Of a DNA stretch of 64,000 bases, positions 34,309 to 42,403 are shown in pieces. This stretch comes from JABJGO01 sp963921245. Lineage in GTDB: Bacteria > Pseudomonadota > Alphaproteobacteria > Rhodospirillales > Casp-alpha2. Within the stretch, counting starts at the first letter, position 1; each line of letters opens with the position of its first letter. The translations under genes were made by a program, and so were the position numbers. A model generated the notes under the pieces. That model was given only the letters and a program-made list of their open reading frames with translations. It had not been told where the DNA came from and did not search any database. The stretch lies in NCBI GenBank assembly GCA_963921245.4, contig CAWUEY030000001.1, forward strand, positions 124,001 to 188,000, written 5' to 3'.

Positions 34309-35084
34309 CAGCAAAAGATTGGGATGCTGACGGATATCTTTCTTTCAGCGATGAACGTGCCCGCCCGGCGCGTGACTTGCTGGGGCGAATAACCCACCCC
34401 GGCCCCCGTCTTGTCATTGATTTGGGATGCGGTACGGGCGAGCAGGCCGCGATGATGAAACGCCGCTGGCCGCCGGCCCGCGTTGTCGGCGTGGATTCCT
34501 CGGAAACCATGCTGGAGAAAGCCCGCGTTACATGTGCTGGCGACGTGACCTGGGTCAAAGCAGACATCACCACTTTTGAGCCGCCGGAAAAAGCGGATGT
34601 GCTGTATTCCAATGCAGCCCTGCAGTGGCTGGACAATCACCCGGGCCTTTTCCCCTGGCTGATCGAGAGATTATCGGATGGCGGGGTATTTGCGGTCCAG
34701 ATGCCGCGTAATTTTGCGGAACCATCCCATCAGGTGATGCGAGAGGTCGCTCAAAATGGCTCATGGGCGGATCGTTTGCGCGCCGTGCGGGCCGCGGCGC
34801 CTGTTGCACGCCCTTCGGACTATTACGAGATTCTCTCACCATTGGTGCGTCAGATCGATATCTGGGAAACGACCTATACGCATGTTCTGGATGGCGACGA
34901 TCCGGTTGCGGCCTGGGCCCGAACGACCGGTCTGCGACCTTTTCTGAATGCGCTGGCGGATGACGAGGAGCGGGATGCTTTTTACAATGCCTATGCCGAA
35001 GCCTTACGGCACCATTATCCCAGGCAGGAGAACGGTCGCACTCTGTTTCCCTTCAAAAGGCTGTTTATAGTTGCGAAACGCTAA
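34305..35084 (+). CDS. tam: trans-aconitate 2-methyltransferase
   Basis: A 259-residue SAM-dependent methyltransferase. VIDLGCGTGEQAAMM is the SAM site, followed by VGVDSSETMLEKA, YSNAALQWLDNHPGLFPWL and QMPRNFAEPSHQVMREVA, all diagnostic of Tam. Tam methylates trans-aconitate, which otherwise inhibits aconitase. Start overlaps the kinase stop by 4 bp. Convergent with ggt, ends 6 bp apart. Confidence 0.9.
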   Translation: MTAKDWDADGYLSFSDERARPARDLLGRITHPGPRLVIDLGCGTGEQAAMMKRRWPPARVVGVDSSETMLEKARVTCAGDVTWVKADITTFEPPEKADVLYSNAALQWLDNHPGLFPWLIERLSDGGVFAVQMPRNFAEPSHQVMREVAQNGSWADRLRAVRAAAPVARPSDYYEILSPLVRQIDIWETTYTHVLDGDDPVAAWARTTGLRPFLNALADDEERDAFYNAYAEALRHHYPRQENGRTLFPFKRLFIVAKR

Positions 35085-35090
35085 CCGGCA

Positions 35091-36842
35091 TCAGTCGCCA
35101 TCCACGGAGCCTTCCCGTCTTGGATCTGCGCCCCCTTCAAGACCGTCCGGGGTAATGGCGATCCCCTGTAGACCGCTGACCATCTCCCGACTGTCGACAG
35201 AATGACCCATAGCTTCGAGGCTCGGAATCAGGGCTCCCAGGGGTGTGCCCTTTTCGATGCGTGTGGCGCCGTTCTTGTTCAGAACGTGGGGTAAGTCAAT
35301 GGCCTGCTGGATATTCAGGTTCCAATCTAGCACACCGATCAGGGTCTTCGCCACATAGCCAATGATGGAAGACCCGCCAGGCGAGCCCACGGCAAGGACG
35401 GGTTGACCCGCCTGATTGAAGACGATTGTGGGAGACATGGAACTGCGGGGGCGTTTATGTGGAGCCGGGCGATTGGCAACAGGCTTGCCATCCTTTTTCG
35501 GCTTCCAGGCAAAATCGGTCAGTTGATTGTTAAGCAGAAAGCCCTGAGTCATAAGGCGCGATCCGAACTGGGTTTCAATGCTGGAAGTCATGGAAACCAC
35601 ATTCCCGGCGGCATCCACGATGCTGAAATGCGTGGTCGATAACCCTTTATCTGCGTTGTCCGGGGCCAGCAGTGTTTTCTGGATGCTCCCCGGTTTTCCG
35701 GGTTCCGCCTTTTCGGCGGCGCGCCCAAGGTCAATCAGGGCGGCACGGGTTTTTAGGTAATCAGGATCAATGATCTCGGGCGGATGTGGTTCAAAATCTG
35801 AATCCGCTAGATAGTGATTGCGATCGGCGAAGGCCAGACGACTGGCTTCCGCGATTAGATGGCTGGCCATCAGGGACCCGGGCTTCATCCATTTCAGGGG
35901 GTAGTGTTCCAGTATGCCCAAAATCTGTAACGTGGTAATGCCGCCCGATGATGGCGGTGGCATGCCACAGACGATGTAGGCGCGGTACGGTCCACACACG
36001 GCCTGTCTTTTGACGGCGGTATAGGCGGCCATATCTTCCATGGTCATTTCCGTCGGTGACAGCGCCGCGTTCTGAACCGTGCGGGCGATGCCCTCGGCGA
36101 TATCGCCGGTGTAAAACGCGTCCGCGCCACCGGCGGCAATCCTGGCTAGTGTTTCGGCGAGGGCTGGGTTTGTCAGAACCGTTCCCACGGGATGGGGATC
36201 GCCACCGGGCTGAAAGAAATAGGCCGCCGTATCGGCAAAGGTTTTTAGCTGACTGTCGCCCGCCGACAGGTAGTTCATGCGCTCAGTCACCGGAAATCCG
36301 GCCCGGGCCAGGCTGATGGCGGGCTGGAACAATCTACTCCAGGGCAGCTTGCCGTGTTCCTGGTGTGCCATCTCCAGCATGCGAACCACGCCCGGTACAC
36401 CTACCGAGAGCCCGCCTACAACCGCTTCGTCCCAGCCCTTGTAGTCGCCATCCGGTTTCAGGAACATGGTTTCTGTGGCGGAAGCCGGGGCTTTTTCCCG
36501 CCCATCATAGGCGATGACATCGTGGGTTGCGGCGGCGTAGTACATCAGGAAACCACCACCTCCGATGCCGGAGGACTGCGGTTCAACCAGAGTGAGAACC
36601 ATCTGTACCGCGATGGCGGCATCCACCGCCGAGCCGCCCGCGCGCAACACCTCTACCGCCGCTTCGGTGGCCAGCGGATTGGCCGTTGCGGCCATGAACG
36701 AGTTGGTCCTTACAGTCGCTGCATCGCTGACCATGCGATCGGATGCTTGCGCGGAATTTATCACCCCCGCCGCGGCCAGAAAGCCGAGTGTCAAAATGCC
36801 GAGAACTTTATTTATGCCGTGAACAGGCCGTTGTCGTGGCAT
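35091..36842 (-). CDS. ggt: gamma-glutamyltransferase (periplasmic)
   Basis: A 583-residue proenzyme with a signal peptide (hydrophobic FLAAAGVINSAQA up to about residue 34). It carries EPQSSGIGGGGFLMYY, DGREKAPA, and the autocleavage site with the nucleophile threonine T403 in STTHFSIVD, then SMSPTIVF and VGSPGGSSIIGYV. It transfers or hydrolyses gamma-glutamyl groups of glutathione and related peptides in the periplasm. Complete; single gene. Confidence 0.95.
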   Translation of the reverse strand: MPRQRPVHGINKVLGILTLGFLAAAGVINSAQASDRMVSDAATVRTNSFMAATANPLATEAAVEVLRAGGSAVDAAIAVQMVLTLVEPQSSGIGGGGFLMYYAAATHDVIAYDGREKAPASATETMFLKPDGDYKGWDEAVVGGLSVGVPGVVRMLEMAHQEHGKLPWSRLFQPAISLARAGFPVTERMNYLSAGDSQLKTFADTAAYFFQPGGDPHPVGTVLTNPALAETLARIAAGGADAFYTGDIAEGIARTVQNAALSPTEMTMEDMAAYTAVKRQAVCGPYRAYIVCGMPPPSSGGITTLQILGILEHYPLKWMKPGSLMASHLIAEASRLAFADRNHYLADSDFEPHPPEIIDPDYLKTRAALIDLGRAAEKAEPGKPGSIQKTLLAPDNADKGLSTTHFSIVDAAGNVVSMTSSIETQFGSRLMTQGFLLNNQLTDFAWKPKKDGKPVANRPAPHKRPRSSMSPTIVFNQAGQPVLAVGSPGGSSIIGYVAKTLIGVLDWNLNIQQAIDLPHVLNKNGATRIEKGTPLGALIPSLEAMGHSVDSREMVSGLQGIAITPDGLEGGADPRREGSVDGD

Positions 36843-37178
36843 GGGTTATCCTCTCTGTGGTGCCGTATGGTATCGTGTGATTAACGCTCAAGAAACCGGA
36901 AACTTATGGGGAGAGCAGACGTCGTGTTCGACTAGATCGCTGATAGAGGCGGCGGGCAATGGCTGTTGTTGCGGGCGGCGTTTTTCGCCGGGGTCCTGTT
37001 TCGGTCGGCTGCGGCCCGGGAGAGCACGGGCAACCAGGAAAAACCGCGGAAAACAGTGGTACCGCGCCAGATTTCAGATAAATTTGTGCGCTGCACAAAA
37101 AAGGTCTGATTTTTTTCATCAACTCTGATATGGTCCGCTCCGAGACTGTCAAAAGAATGCCCGCGGGGATAAGTGCCC
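36843..37178. other. divergent ggt-panB promoter region
   Basis: No gene is seen in these 336 bp. The only striking element is the palindrome at 37083-37099. The G/C-rich segment around 36,960-37,050 has several short inverted repeats without a clear pattern. Confidence 0.5.
37083..37099. promoter_or_regulatory. palindrome TTTGTGC-GCT-GCACAAA upstream of panB
   Basis: A perfect 7-bp palindrome with 3-bp spacer about 80 bp before panB. It matches the element in front of hbdA (TTGTGCAG-YGC) and resembles TGC-N3-GCA-like PhaR sites. A shared regulator for hbdA and pan genes is a suggestion only. Confidence 0.4.
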
Positions 37179-38018
37179 ATGAGTGTTGTCATTGATGCCA
37201 AGAAGCGACTGACTGTACCGGATATCCGGGTCCGCAAGGGCAAGGAACCTTTAGTGTGCCTGACCGCCTACACGGTGCTGACCGCCCGTTGGCTGGATGA
37301 CTACACCGATGTCCTGCTGGTGGGTGACTCTCTTGGCATGGTAATTTACGGCATGGAAAACACCCTCAGTGTGACGCTCGACATGATGATTGCCCATGCC
37401 CAGGCCGTCATGCGGGGATCCCGCCGGAGCTGCGTCATGGTCGATATGCCGTTCGGCTCCTATGAAGAAAGCCCGCAGGTCGCCTTTCGGAATGCCGCAC
37501 GGGTTATGAGTGAATCCGGTGCCTCCGGCGTCAAGATCGAGGGTGGTGTCGAAATGGCCGAAACCATTTCCTATCTGACCAAGCGGGGGATCCCGGTCAT
37601 GGGGCATATAGGCCTCATGCCACAGTCGGTGCAGGCAACCGGCGGGTTTCGGGCCCGCGGCAAGGGTCACGACGAAGCCCGCCGCATTCTGAGAGACGCC
37701 CGCGCGGTTGAGGAGGCCGGGGTATTTGCCATGGTTATCGAGGGCACCATGGAGCCGCTGGCCCGCGAAATCACGGAATCCGCCGTGGTGCCGACCATCG
37801 GTATCGGTGCGTCAGCGGCCTGTGACGGGCAAATACTGGTGACCGAAGACATGGTTGGACTGTTCATGGATTTCACGGCCAAATTTGTGAAACGCTATGC
37901 CCTTTTGGGTGAACAGATCGAAGCCGCCGCCAAGGCTTATTCGGAGGACGTTCGGGCCGGGCGGTTTCCGGGACCCGAACACCTTTTCGGTATGAAAAAA
38001 TCAGTCGAGACGGAATGA
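37179..38018 (+). CDS. panB: 3-methyl-2-oxobutanoate hydroxymethyltransferase
   Basis: A 279-residue ketopantoate hydroxymethyltransferase. CLTAYTVLTARWLDD, VLLVGDSLGMVIYGMENTLS (metal-binding aspartate), GASGVKIEGG, PVMGHIGLMPQSV and IGIGASAACDGQILV are all family signatures. It makes ketopantoate from 2-ketoisovalerate with methylene-tetrahydrofolate, the first step to pantothenate. ATG at 37179 (MSVVIDAKK) has GGGG 12 bp before; a GTG at 37173 adds two residues. Overlaps panC by 4 bp. Confidence 0.96.
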   Translation: MSVVIDAKKRLTVPDIRVRKGKEPLVCLTAYTVLTARWLDDYTDVLLVGDSLGMVIYGMENTLSVTLDMMIAHAQAVMRGSRRSCVMVDMPFGSYEESPQVAFRNAARVMSESGASGVKIEGGVEMAETISYLTKRGIPVMGHIGLMPQSVQATGGFRARGKGHDEARRILRDARAVEEAGVFAMVIEGTMEPLAREITESAVVPTIGIGASAACDGQILVTEDMVGLFMDFTAKFVKRYALLGEQIEAAAKAYSEDVRAGRFPGPEHLFGMKKSVETE

Positions 38019-38881
38019 CCGGTAAAGAGACGCTGGTAACCGTCTCCACGGTCACCGACTTAAGGCAGCATGTATCGTCATTGCGCACGGCGGGCGTTAC
38101 CATTGCCCTGGTTCCCACTATGGGGGCCTTGCATGACGGGCATCTGAGTCTGGTAAGAGCGGCGCGAGAACAGGCCAGTCATGTGGTCGTGAGCCTGTTT
38201 GTGAACCCGACGCAGTTCGGTGAGAACGAAGACCTGGACACCTATCCCGGCGATAGGGATCGGGACCGTGCCCTGTTATCGGACGAGAATGTTGACCTGC
38301 TCTTTATGCCCCGGGTCGAGGACATGTACCCGGAGGGCGATGTCACACGGATCACCGTGGGTGACCTCGGGAGCACGCTGGAAGGTGAGTATCGCCCCGG
38401 CTTTTTTATCGGCGTTGCCACGGTGGTCAGCAAGCTTCTGTTGCAGGTTCTGCCGGATGTGGCGCTGTTTGGCGAAAAGGACTTTCAGCAATTGCAGGTC
38501 ATCCGGCGGATGGTTCGCGATCTGCATATTCCTGTGCGGATTTTCGGTGTGCCGACGGTTCGCGCGCCAGATGGCCTCGCCCTGTCGTCACGCAATGCCT
38601 ATCTTAGCGATGCGGAAAGGGCGGTTGCGCCCGCGCTTTATGAGGTGTTGACCGGTATTGCCGGAACGGTCCGCAAGAAAGGCGATATCCCTGCCGCGCT
38701 GAATATGGGTCGGGCGTCGCTGCTGTCCGCCGGGTTCGCGGCGGTTGATTATCTGGAGTGTCGTCATGCGGAAACATTCACCCCCGTGACGGATGCCACA
38801 GACGAAGACCCGGATAATCTCCGGGTGCTGGCCGCCGTCCGTTTGGGCTCGACCCGCCTTATCGACAACGTGTCGATCTGA
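38015..38881 (+). CDS. panC: pantothenate synthetase
   Basis: A 288-residue ATP-dependent ligase joining pantoate and beta-alanine. PTMGALHDGHLSLV holds the HxGH motif, followed by SLFVNPTQFGENEDLDTYP, ADVALFGEKDFQQLQVIRRMV-like VALFGEKDFQQLQ, and SSRNAYLS, the KMSKS-equivalent loop. Translationally coupled to panB (ATGA). A terminator-like hairpin follows at 38944. Confidence 0.96.
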   Translation: MTGKETLVTVSTVTDLRQHVSSLRTAGVTIALVPTMGALHDGHLSLVRAAREQASHVVVSLFVNPTQFGENEDLDTYPGDRDRDRALLSDENVDLLFMPRVEDMYPEGDVTRITVGDLGSTLEGEYRPGFFIGVATVVSKLLLQVLPDVALFGEKDFQQLQVIRRMVRDLHIPVRIFGVPTVRAPDGLALSSRNAYLSDAERAVAPALYEVLTGIAGTVRKKGDIPAALNMGRASLLSAGFAAVDYLECRHAETFTPVTDATDEDPDNLRVLAAVRLGSTRLIDNVSI

Positions 38882-38943
38882 TAGGTTTCGACGATTGGAG
38901 CGCGAAGGGCCTTTCTCTATCCGCTCTTTATCGAGGCTATATA

Positions 38944-38996
38944 TTGAGTCACGGTCGAGCCGTGAACTCAACATATTGGGTCAAAATATTTTTCTA
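38944..38996 (+). terminator. hairpin after panC
   Basis: TTGAGTCACGG (38944-38954) pairs with CCGTG-A-ACTCAA (38960-38971), 11 bp with one bulged A and loop TCGAG, followed after 17 nt by AAAATATTTTTC. It lies 60 bp after the panC stop. The delayed T-run makes it imperfect, but no other candidate exists. Confidence 0.5.
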
Positions 38997-39097
38997 ATAC
39001 GTTGATTTTATTTATTTCTTGACGGCGAATCGCCGCTTGCCCATGGTGTCCCCTTAACTGGGTGGATTAAGGCCCGGGTAGTTCAAGGACTGGGCAG

Positions 39098-40171
39098 ATC
39101 AAAAACTACAAAAACAAAATCCTCCAGGGAGACTGTGTAGACATCATGAACGGATTGCCGGAAGGCTCCGTTGATCTGGTTTTCGCCGATCCACCCTACA
39201 ACCTGCAATTGTCTGGCGACCTGTTGCGTCCCAACAATTCCAGGGTCGATGCCGTGGATCAGGATTGGGATCAGTTCGAGTCCTTCGCCGCCTATGACGC
39301 CTTTACCGAAGCGTGGTTGCGGGCGGCACGACGGGTGCTGAAGCCCGATGGCGGCATCTGGGTAATCGGCAGCTATCACAACATATTCCGCGTCGGGCGC
39401 ATTCTTCAGGACCTGGGATTCTGGATTCTGAACGATGTGGTATGGCTGAAAACCAATCCCATGCCGAATTTTCGCGGGCGGCGGTTTACCAACGCACATG
39501 AGACCATGATTTGGTGCGCGCGCAGTCAGGATGCCAGATACTGCTTCAACTATGAAGCCATGAAAAATCTGAACGACGATCTGCAGATGCGCTCCGACTG
39601 GACCATGCCGCTGTGTACGGGCAAGGAACGCATCAAGGGTGATGACGGATCAAAAGCGCACCCGACGCAAAAGCCGGAGGCCTTGTTGCACCGGATCATT
39701 CTGGCGTCGTCAAAACCCGGCGATCTGATCCTTGACCCGTTCTTCGGGACCGGCACCACCGGCGCCGTAGCCAGGCGGTTGAAACGAAACTTTGTCGGCA
39801 TTGAACGCGAAGATAACTATGTCGCCGTTGCCAATGAACGCATTGCCAGGGTTAAACCTGTAGACGATCCTGAGCTTGTGAACACGCCGGCCAGGCGTGC
39901 GGAACCCCGCATTCCTTTCGGCTGGCTTGTGGAACGTGGCCTGCTGGAAGCCGGCACGACGCTCTATGATATGAACAAACGCCATGCCGCCCGTGTGCGT
40001 GCGGACGGCACCCTCGCCACATCCGATTTCAGAGGCTCAATCCATCAGGCCGGTGCCCATGTCCAGAAAGCACCGAGCTGCAATGGCTGGCAGTACTGGT
40101 GCGTGGAAACCCGTGGCAAGCTGGTGCCCATTGACGTCCTGCGTCAGAAGCTGCGGGCAGAGTTACACTAA
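39098..40171 (+). CDS. ccrM: GANTC-specific adenine DNA methyltransferase CcrM
   Basis: A 357-residue beta-class N6-adenine methyltransferase, matching Caulobacter CcrM closely in length. FADPPYNLQLSGDLLRPNNS is motif IV, IGSYHNIFRVG and TNPMPNFRGRRFTNAHET are diagnostic of CcrM, then DPFFGTGTTGAVA (motif I) and the roughly 85-residue C-terminal extension PFGWLVERGLLEAG ... CNGWQYW that recognises DNA. CcrM methylates GANTC at the end of replication and sets cell-cycle gene timing. Homology starts at KNYKNKILQGDC, upstream of the first ATG (39146). The only codon at the expected start is ATC at 39098, with AAGGA 8 bp before it. Confidence 0.92.
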   Translation: MKNYKNKILQGDCVDIMNGLPEGSVDLVFADPPYNLQLSGDLLRPNNSRVDAVDQDWDQFESFAAYDAFTEAWLRAARRVLKPDGGIWVIGSYHNIFRVGRILQDLGFWILNDVVWLKTNPMPNFRGRRFTNAHETMIWCARSQDARYCFNYEAMKNLNDDLQMRSDWTMPLCTGKERIKGDDGSKAHPTQKPEALLHRIILASSKPGDLILDPFFGTGTTGAVARRLKRNFVGIEREDNYVAVANERIARVKPVDDPELVNTPARRAEPRIPFGWLVERGLLEAGTTLYDMNKRHAARVRADGTLATSDFRGSIHQAGAHVQKAPSCNGWQYWCVETRGKLVPIDVLRQKLRAELH

Positions 40172-40435
40172 TTCCGTCACCGGGCCTTCTATCGTCATCC
40201 CGGGCCGGGTCAAATCCAACCGTTTGGATTCCAACCGCGCCCGGTATTTGTGCGGGTAGCGTTCTCCCACTGGCGTTGGTCTGACTCGCAGAGCCGGGAA
40301 ACGCCCTGCCCGGACAAATTCCGCGCCAATGGACCAATCCAGCAGGTTCAGGGAGGGGGCATGCCCCGGCATCTCCATACGCCAATGGCCGCCGCAGGTC
40401 AGCGCACGGATATCGGTAGTGGTTTCAATCTTCAA
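40163..40435 (-). CDS. small hypothetical protein downstream of the sulfatase
   Basis: A 90-residue frame beginning at a TTG that overlaps the sulfatase stop codon region; later ATGs exist. It reads CGGHWRMEMPGHAPSLNLLDW and ends VTELV. The composition looks protein-like (balanced, rich in Arg/Pro). No known domain. It overlaps the last 9 bp of ccrM on the other strand. A good ribosome-binding site is not close to the TTG, so the start is uncertain. Confidence 0.4.
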   Translation of the reverse strand: MKIETTTDIRALTCGGHWRMEMPGHAPSLNLLDWSIGAEFVRAGRFPALRVRPTPVGERYPHKYRARLESKRLDLTRPGMTIEGPVTELV

Positions 40436-41861
40436 TGGGTGTGAAGTCGTAATCCTCTGTGGCCATGATCGCGGCCATACCACCGAGCGCGGCAATGCGG
40501 GCGGCCTGATCGGAAAACGCCAAATCGTTGGCCGCGTCGGGATCAACCAGCGTTAGCATGGCATCGTGGCATTCACGGCGGGTGCTTTCGTAGCCGGGAT
40601 CCGTTCCCAGATTGTAGGCCTCTTCGGGATCATCCACACAGTCGAACAATTGCGGTTCGTAGCCGGGGTAGTAAACATATTTCCAGCGGCCATGACGGAT
40701 CATGAACATTCCGGTTATTGAGCCGCCGTCGTGATACTGGCTGAGGACCAGGCGGTTCGGGTTGTTGTCTGCCCGGGCGATGTTTAACAGCGATTGCCCC
40801 GGTCGTTCTTTATGGCTGGCGTTCTCCGCCACGCCTGTGGCCTCCAGGACCGTGGGATAAATATCCACCAGGGATACCGGCGTTTCACAGACCTTGCCTT
40901 TGGCAACACCCGGTCCGGCGATGATCATGGGAATAGCAACGGATTCTTCGTACATGTTGCACTTGGTCCAAAATCCCTTATTGCCCAGCATTTCGCCATG
41001 ATCGCTCAGGTAAATGACAATGGTGTTGTCGGCCTGACCACTATCGCTCAAGGCGTTCAGAACCAGCCCAACATTATGGTCAAGAAAACTACAGAGACCG
41101 TAATAGGAAGCGACGGCGATGCGGCGTTTCGCGTCATTGAAATGATCGTCGTAATTCATGAAGTTACGAAGACTGTTCAGGACAGGGTGATCGGAGCCGT
41201 CCGTATCCGTCGCCGCAACAGGCAGGGCCATGTCGGCTGCCGGATAGAGATCATAGAACTCATCCGGCACAATCAGGGGATAGTGCGGTGTGATGAACGA
41301 GGAAAACATGACCCAGGGTTTGTCACAATGCATAGGTGCGGTTTCGCGCAACCATGTACAGGTGTCGTCCACAACATGGCGATCCTGATAGGTATAGTCA
41401 CATTCACCCGGTCCGATCTGTTCGGCGAAGTCTTGTGTCTTCCCCCAATGGGGTAGCTCGCGGCGCAGCAACCCCCGCGTCCATCCTTCACCGTTCTTGA
41501 CGTGCATGGAATGCCGCTCACTCAGGAAGCCATTGTCATCTTCGCGCCTGCGATAATGCAGTTTGCCAATGGAATGAACCTGATGCCCGGCCTTGATCAG
41601 ATGGTGTCCCCAGCTTTCCATGCTGCCGTTATAGGCCTGTGCATTGCTCCAGAACCGATGCTGGTGCAAGTTTAGCCCCGTGGCGAGAGACGCCCGCGCC
41701 GGGACGCAGATCGGTGATGGGGTATAGGCTGTGGTGAACCGGGTGCCGTTTGCCGCGAGAGCGTCGATGTTCGGCGTTTTTACAAAAGGGTGTCCGTAAC
41801 ACCCGACGGCGTCCCGCAGGTGCTCATCGGACATGATGATCAGCACGTTGTGGTGTGTCAT
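40425..41861 (-). CDS. type I sulfatase (formylglycine-dependent)
   Basis: A 478-residue alkaline-phosphatase-fold sulfatase. MSDEHLRDAVGCYGH carries metal ligands, SPICVPARASLATG contains the CxPxR signature whose cysteine is matured to formylglycine (about residue 57), and IYLSDHGEMLGNKG gives the second metal site. Similar to choline-sulfatase/arylsulfatase enzymes; substrate is not readable. No signal peptide is seen, so it is cytoplasmic. The start MTHHNVLIIMSDEH overlaps the PfkB gene by ATGA. A maturase was not found in the window. Confidence 0.9.
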   Translation of the reverse strand: MTHHNVLIIMSDEHLRDAVGCYGHPFVKTPNIDALAANGTRFTTAYTPSPICVPARASLATGLNLHQHRFWSNAQAYNGSMESWGHHLIKAGHQVHSIGKLHYRRREDDNGFLSERHSMHVKNGEGWTRGLLRRELPHWGKTQDFAEQIGPGECDYTYQDRHVVDDTCTWLRETAPMHCDKPWVMFSSFITPHYPLIVPDEFYDLYPAADMALPVAATDTDGSDHPVLNSLRNFMNYDDHFNDAKRRIAVASYYGLCSFLDHNVGLVLNALSDSGQADNTIVIYLSDHGEMLGNKGFWTKCNMYEESVAIPMIIAGPGVAKGKVCETPVSLVDIYPTVLEATGVAENASHKERPGQSLLNIARADNNPNRLVLSQYHDGGSITGMFMIRHGRWKYVYYPGYEPQLFDCVDDPEEAYNLGTDPGYESTRRECHDAMLTLVDPDAANDLAFSDQAARIAALGGMAAIMATEDYDFTPIED

Positions 41862-42403
41862 GAGGCCCACTCCCAAGTGATGATGGGGAGATCGCTGGTC
41901 AGGGTTTCCACACGCTCGCGAAGGGTGGCACTGTCCAGCAATCCGCTTTGTGTGTCAACTGAACCGACCACAGAGGCCGAGTTGATCGCCGCCGCCCGCA
42001 TGGCAAAACCGGCCTCAATACCACCCGCCAGATGGGTGCAAAGCGTTGAGGTGTAGGAATCGCCCGCCCCCGCGGTGCCCTTTGGTTCGACTTTGACACT
42101 GGGGCAATAGTGGATACCGGCGTCGTCAGCCAGATAGGCACCGTGTGTTCCGTCGGTGATGACGACCTTGGCAACACCCATTGAGCGCATGCGCGATAGG
42201 TAGCTCATCAAATCCATGTCGAAACCGCCGAAGGCCAATCCTATCCGCATGAGACGCGGGCCCGGCGGATCATCGTCGATGGCGTCAGATGCTTCTGTTT
42301 CACGACAATCATTGGCCAGACCGCATATGACTGGGACAAGGGTTTCGGCTTCAACCCGGTTGATCGCAAGCAGATCCAGATTTTTCAGCGCTTCCAGCAA
42401 CAC
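41858..42403 (-). pseudogene. PfkB/ribokinase family kinase, N-terminal half missing
   Basis: Only the C-terminal half is present: LDLLAINRVEAETLVPVIC, VAKVVITDGTHGAYLADD and GTAGAGDSYTSTLCTHLAGG, the last holding the catalytic aspartate in GAGD. The sugar-binding N-terminal half (about 140 residues) is absent; similarity runs back only to about 42,430, where the sequence becomes the 3' end of lptF. The remaining 181-codon frame is intact, overlaps the sulfatase by 4 bp and overlaps lptF, so it may still be translated as a carrier for the sulfatase. Confidence 0.75.

Noticed and set aside
39050..39070. CtrA site TTAA-N-TTAA before ccrM
   Set aside because: Spacing is 9 rather than 7 bases, so it does not fit the consensus.
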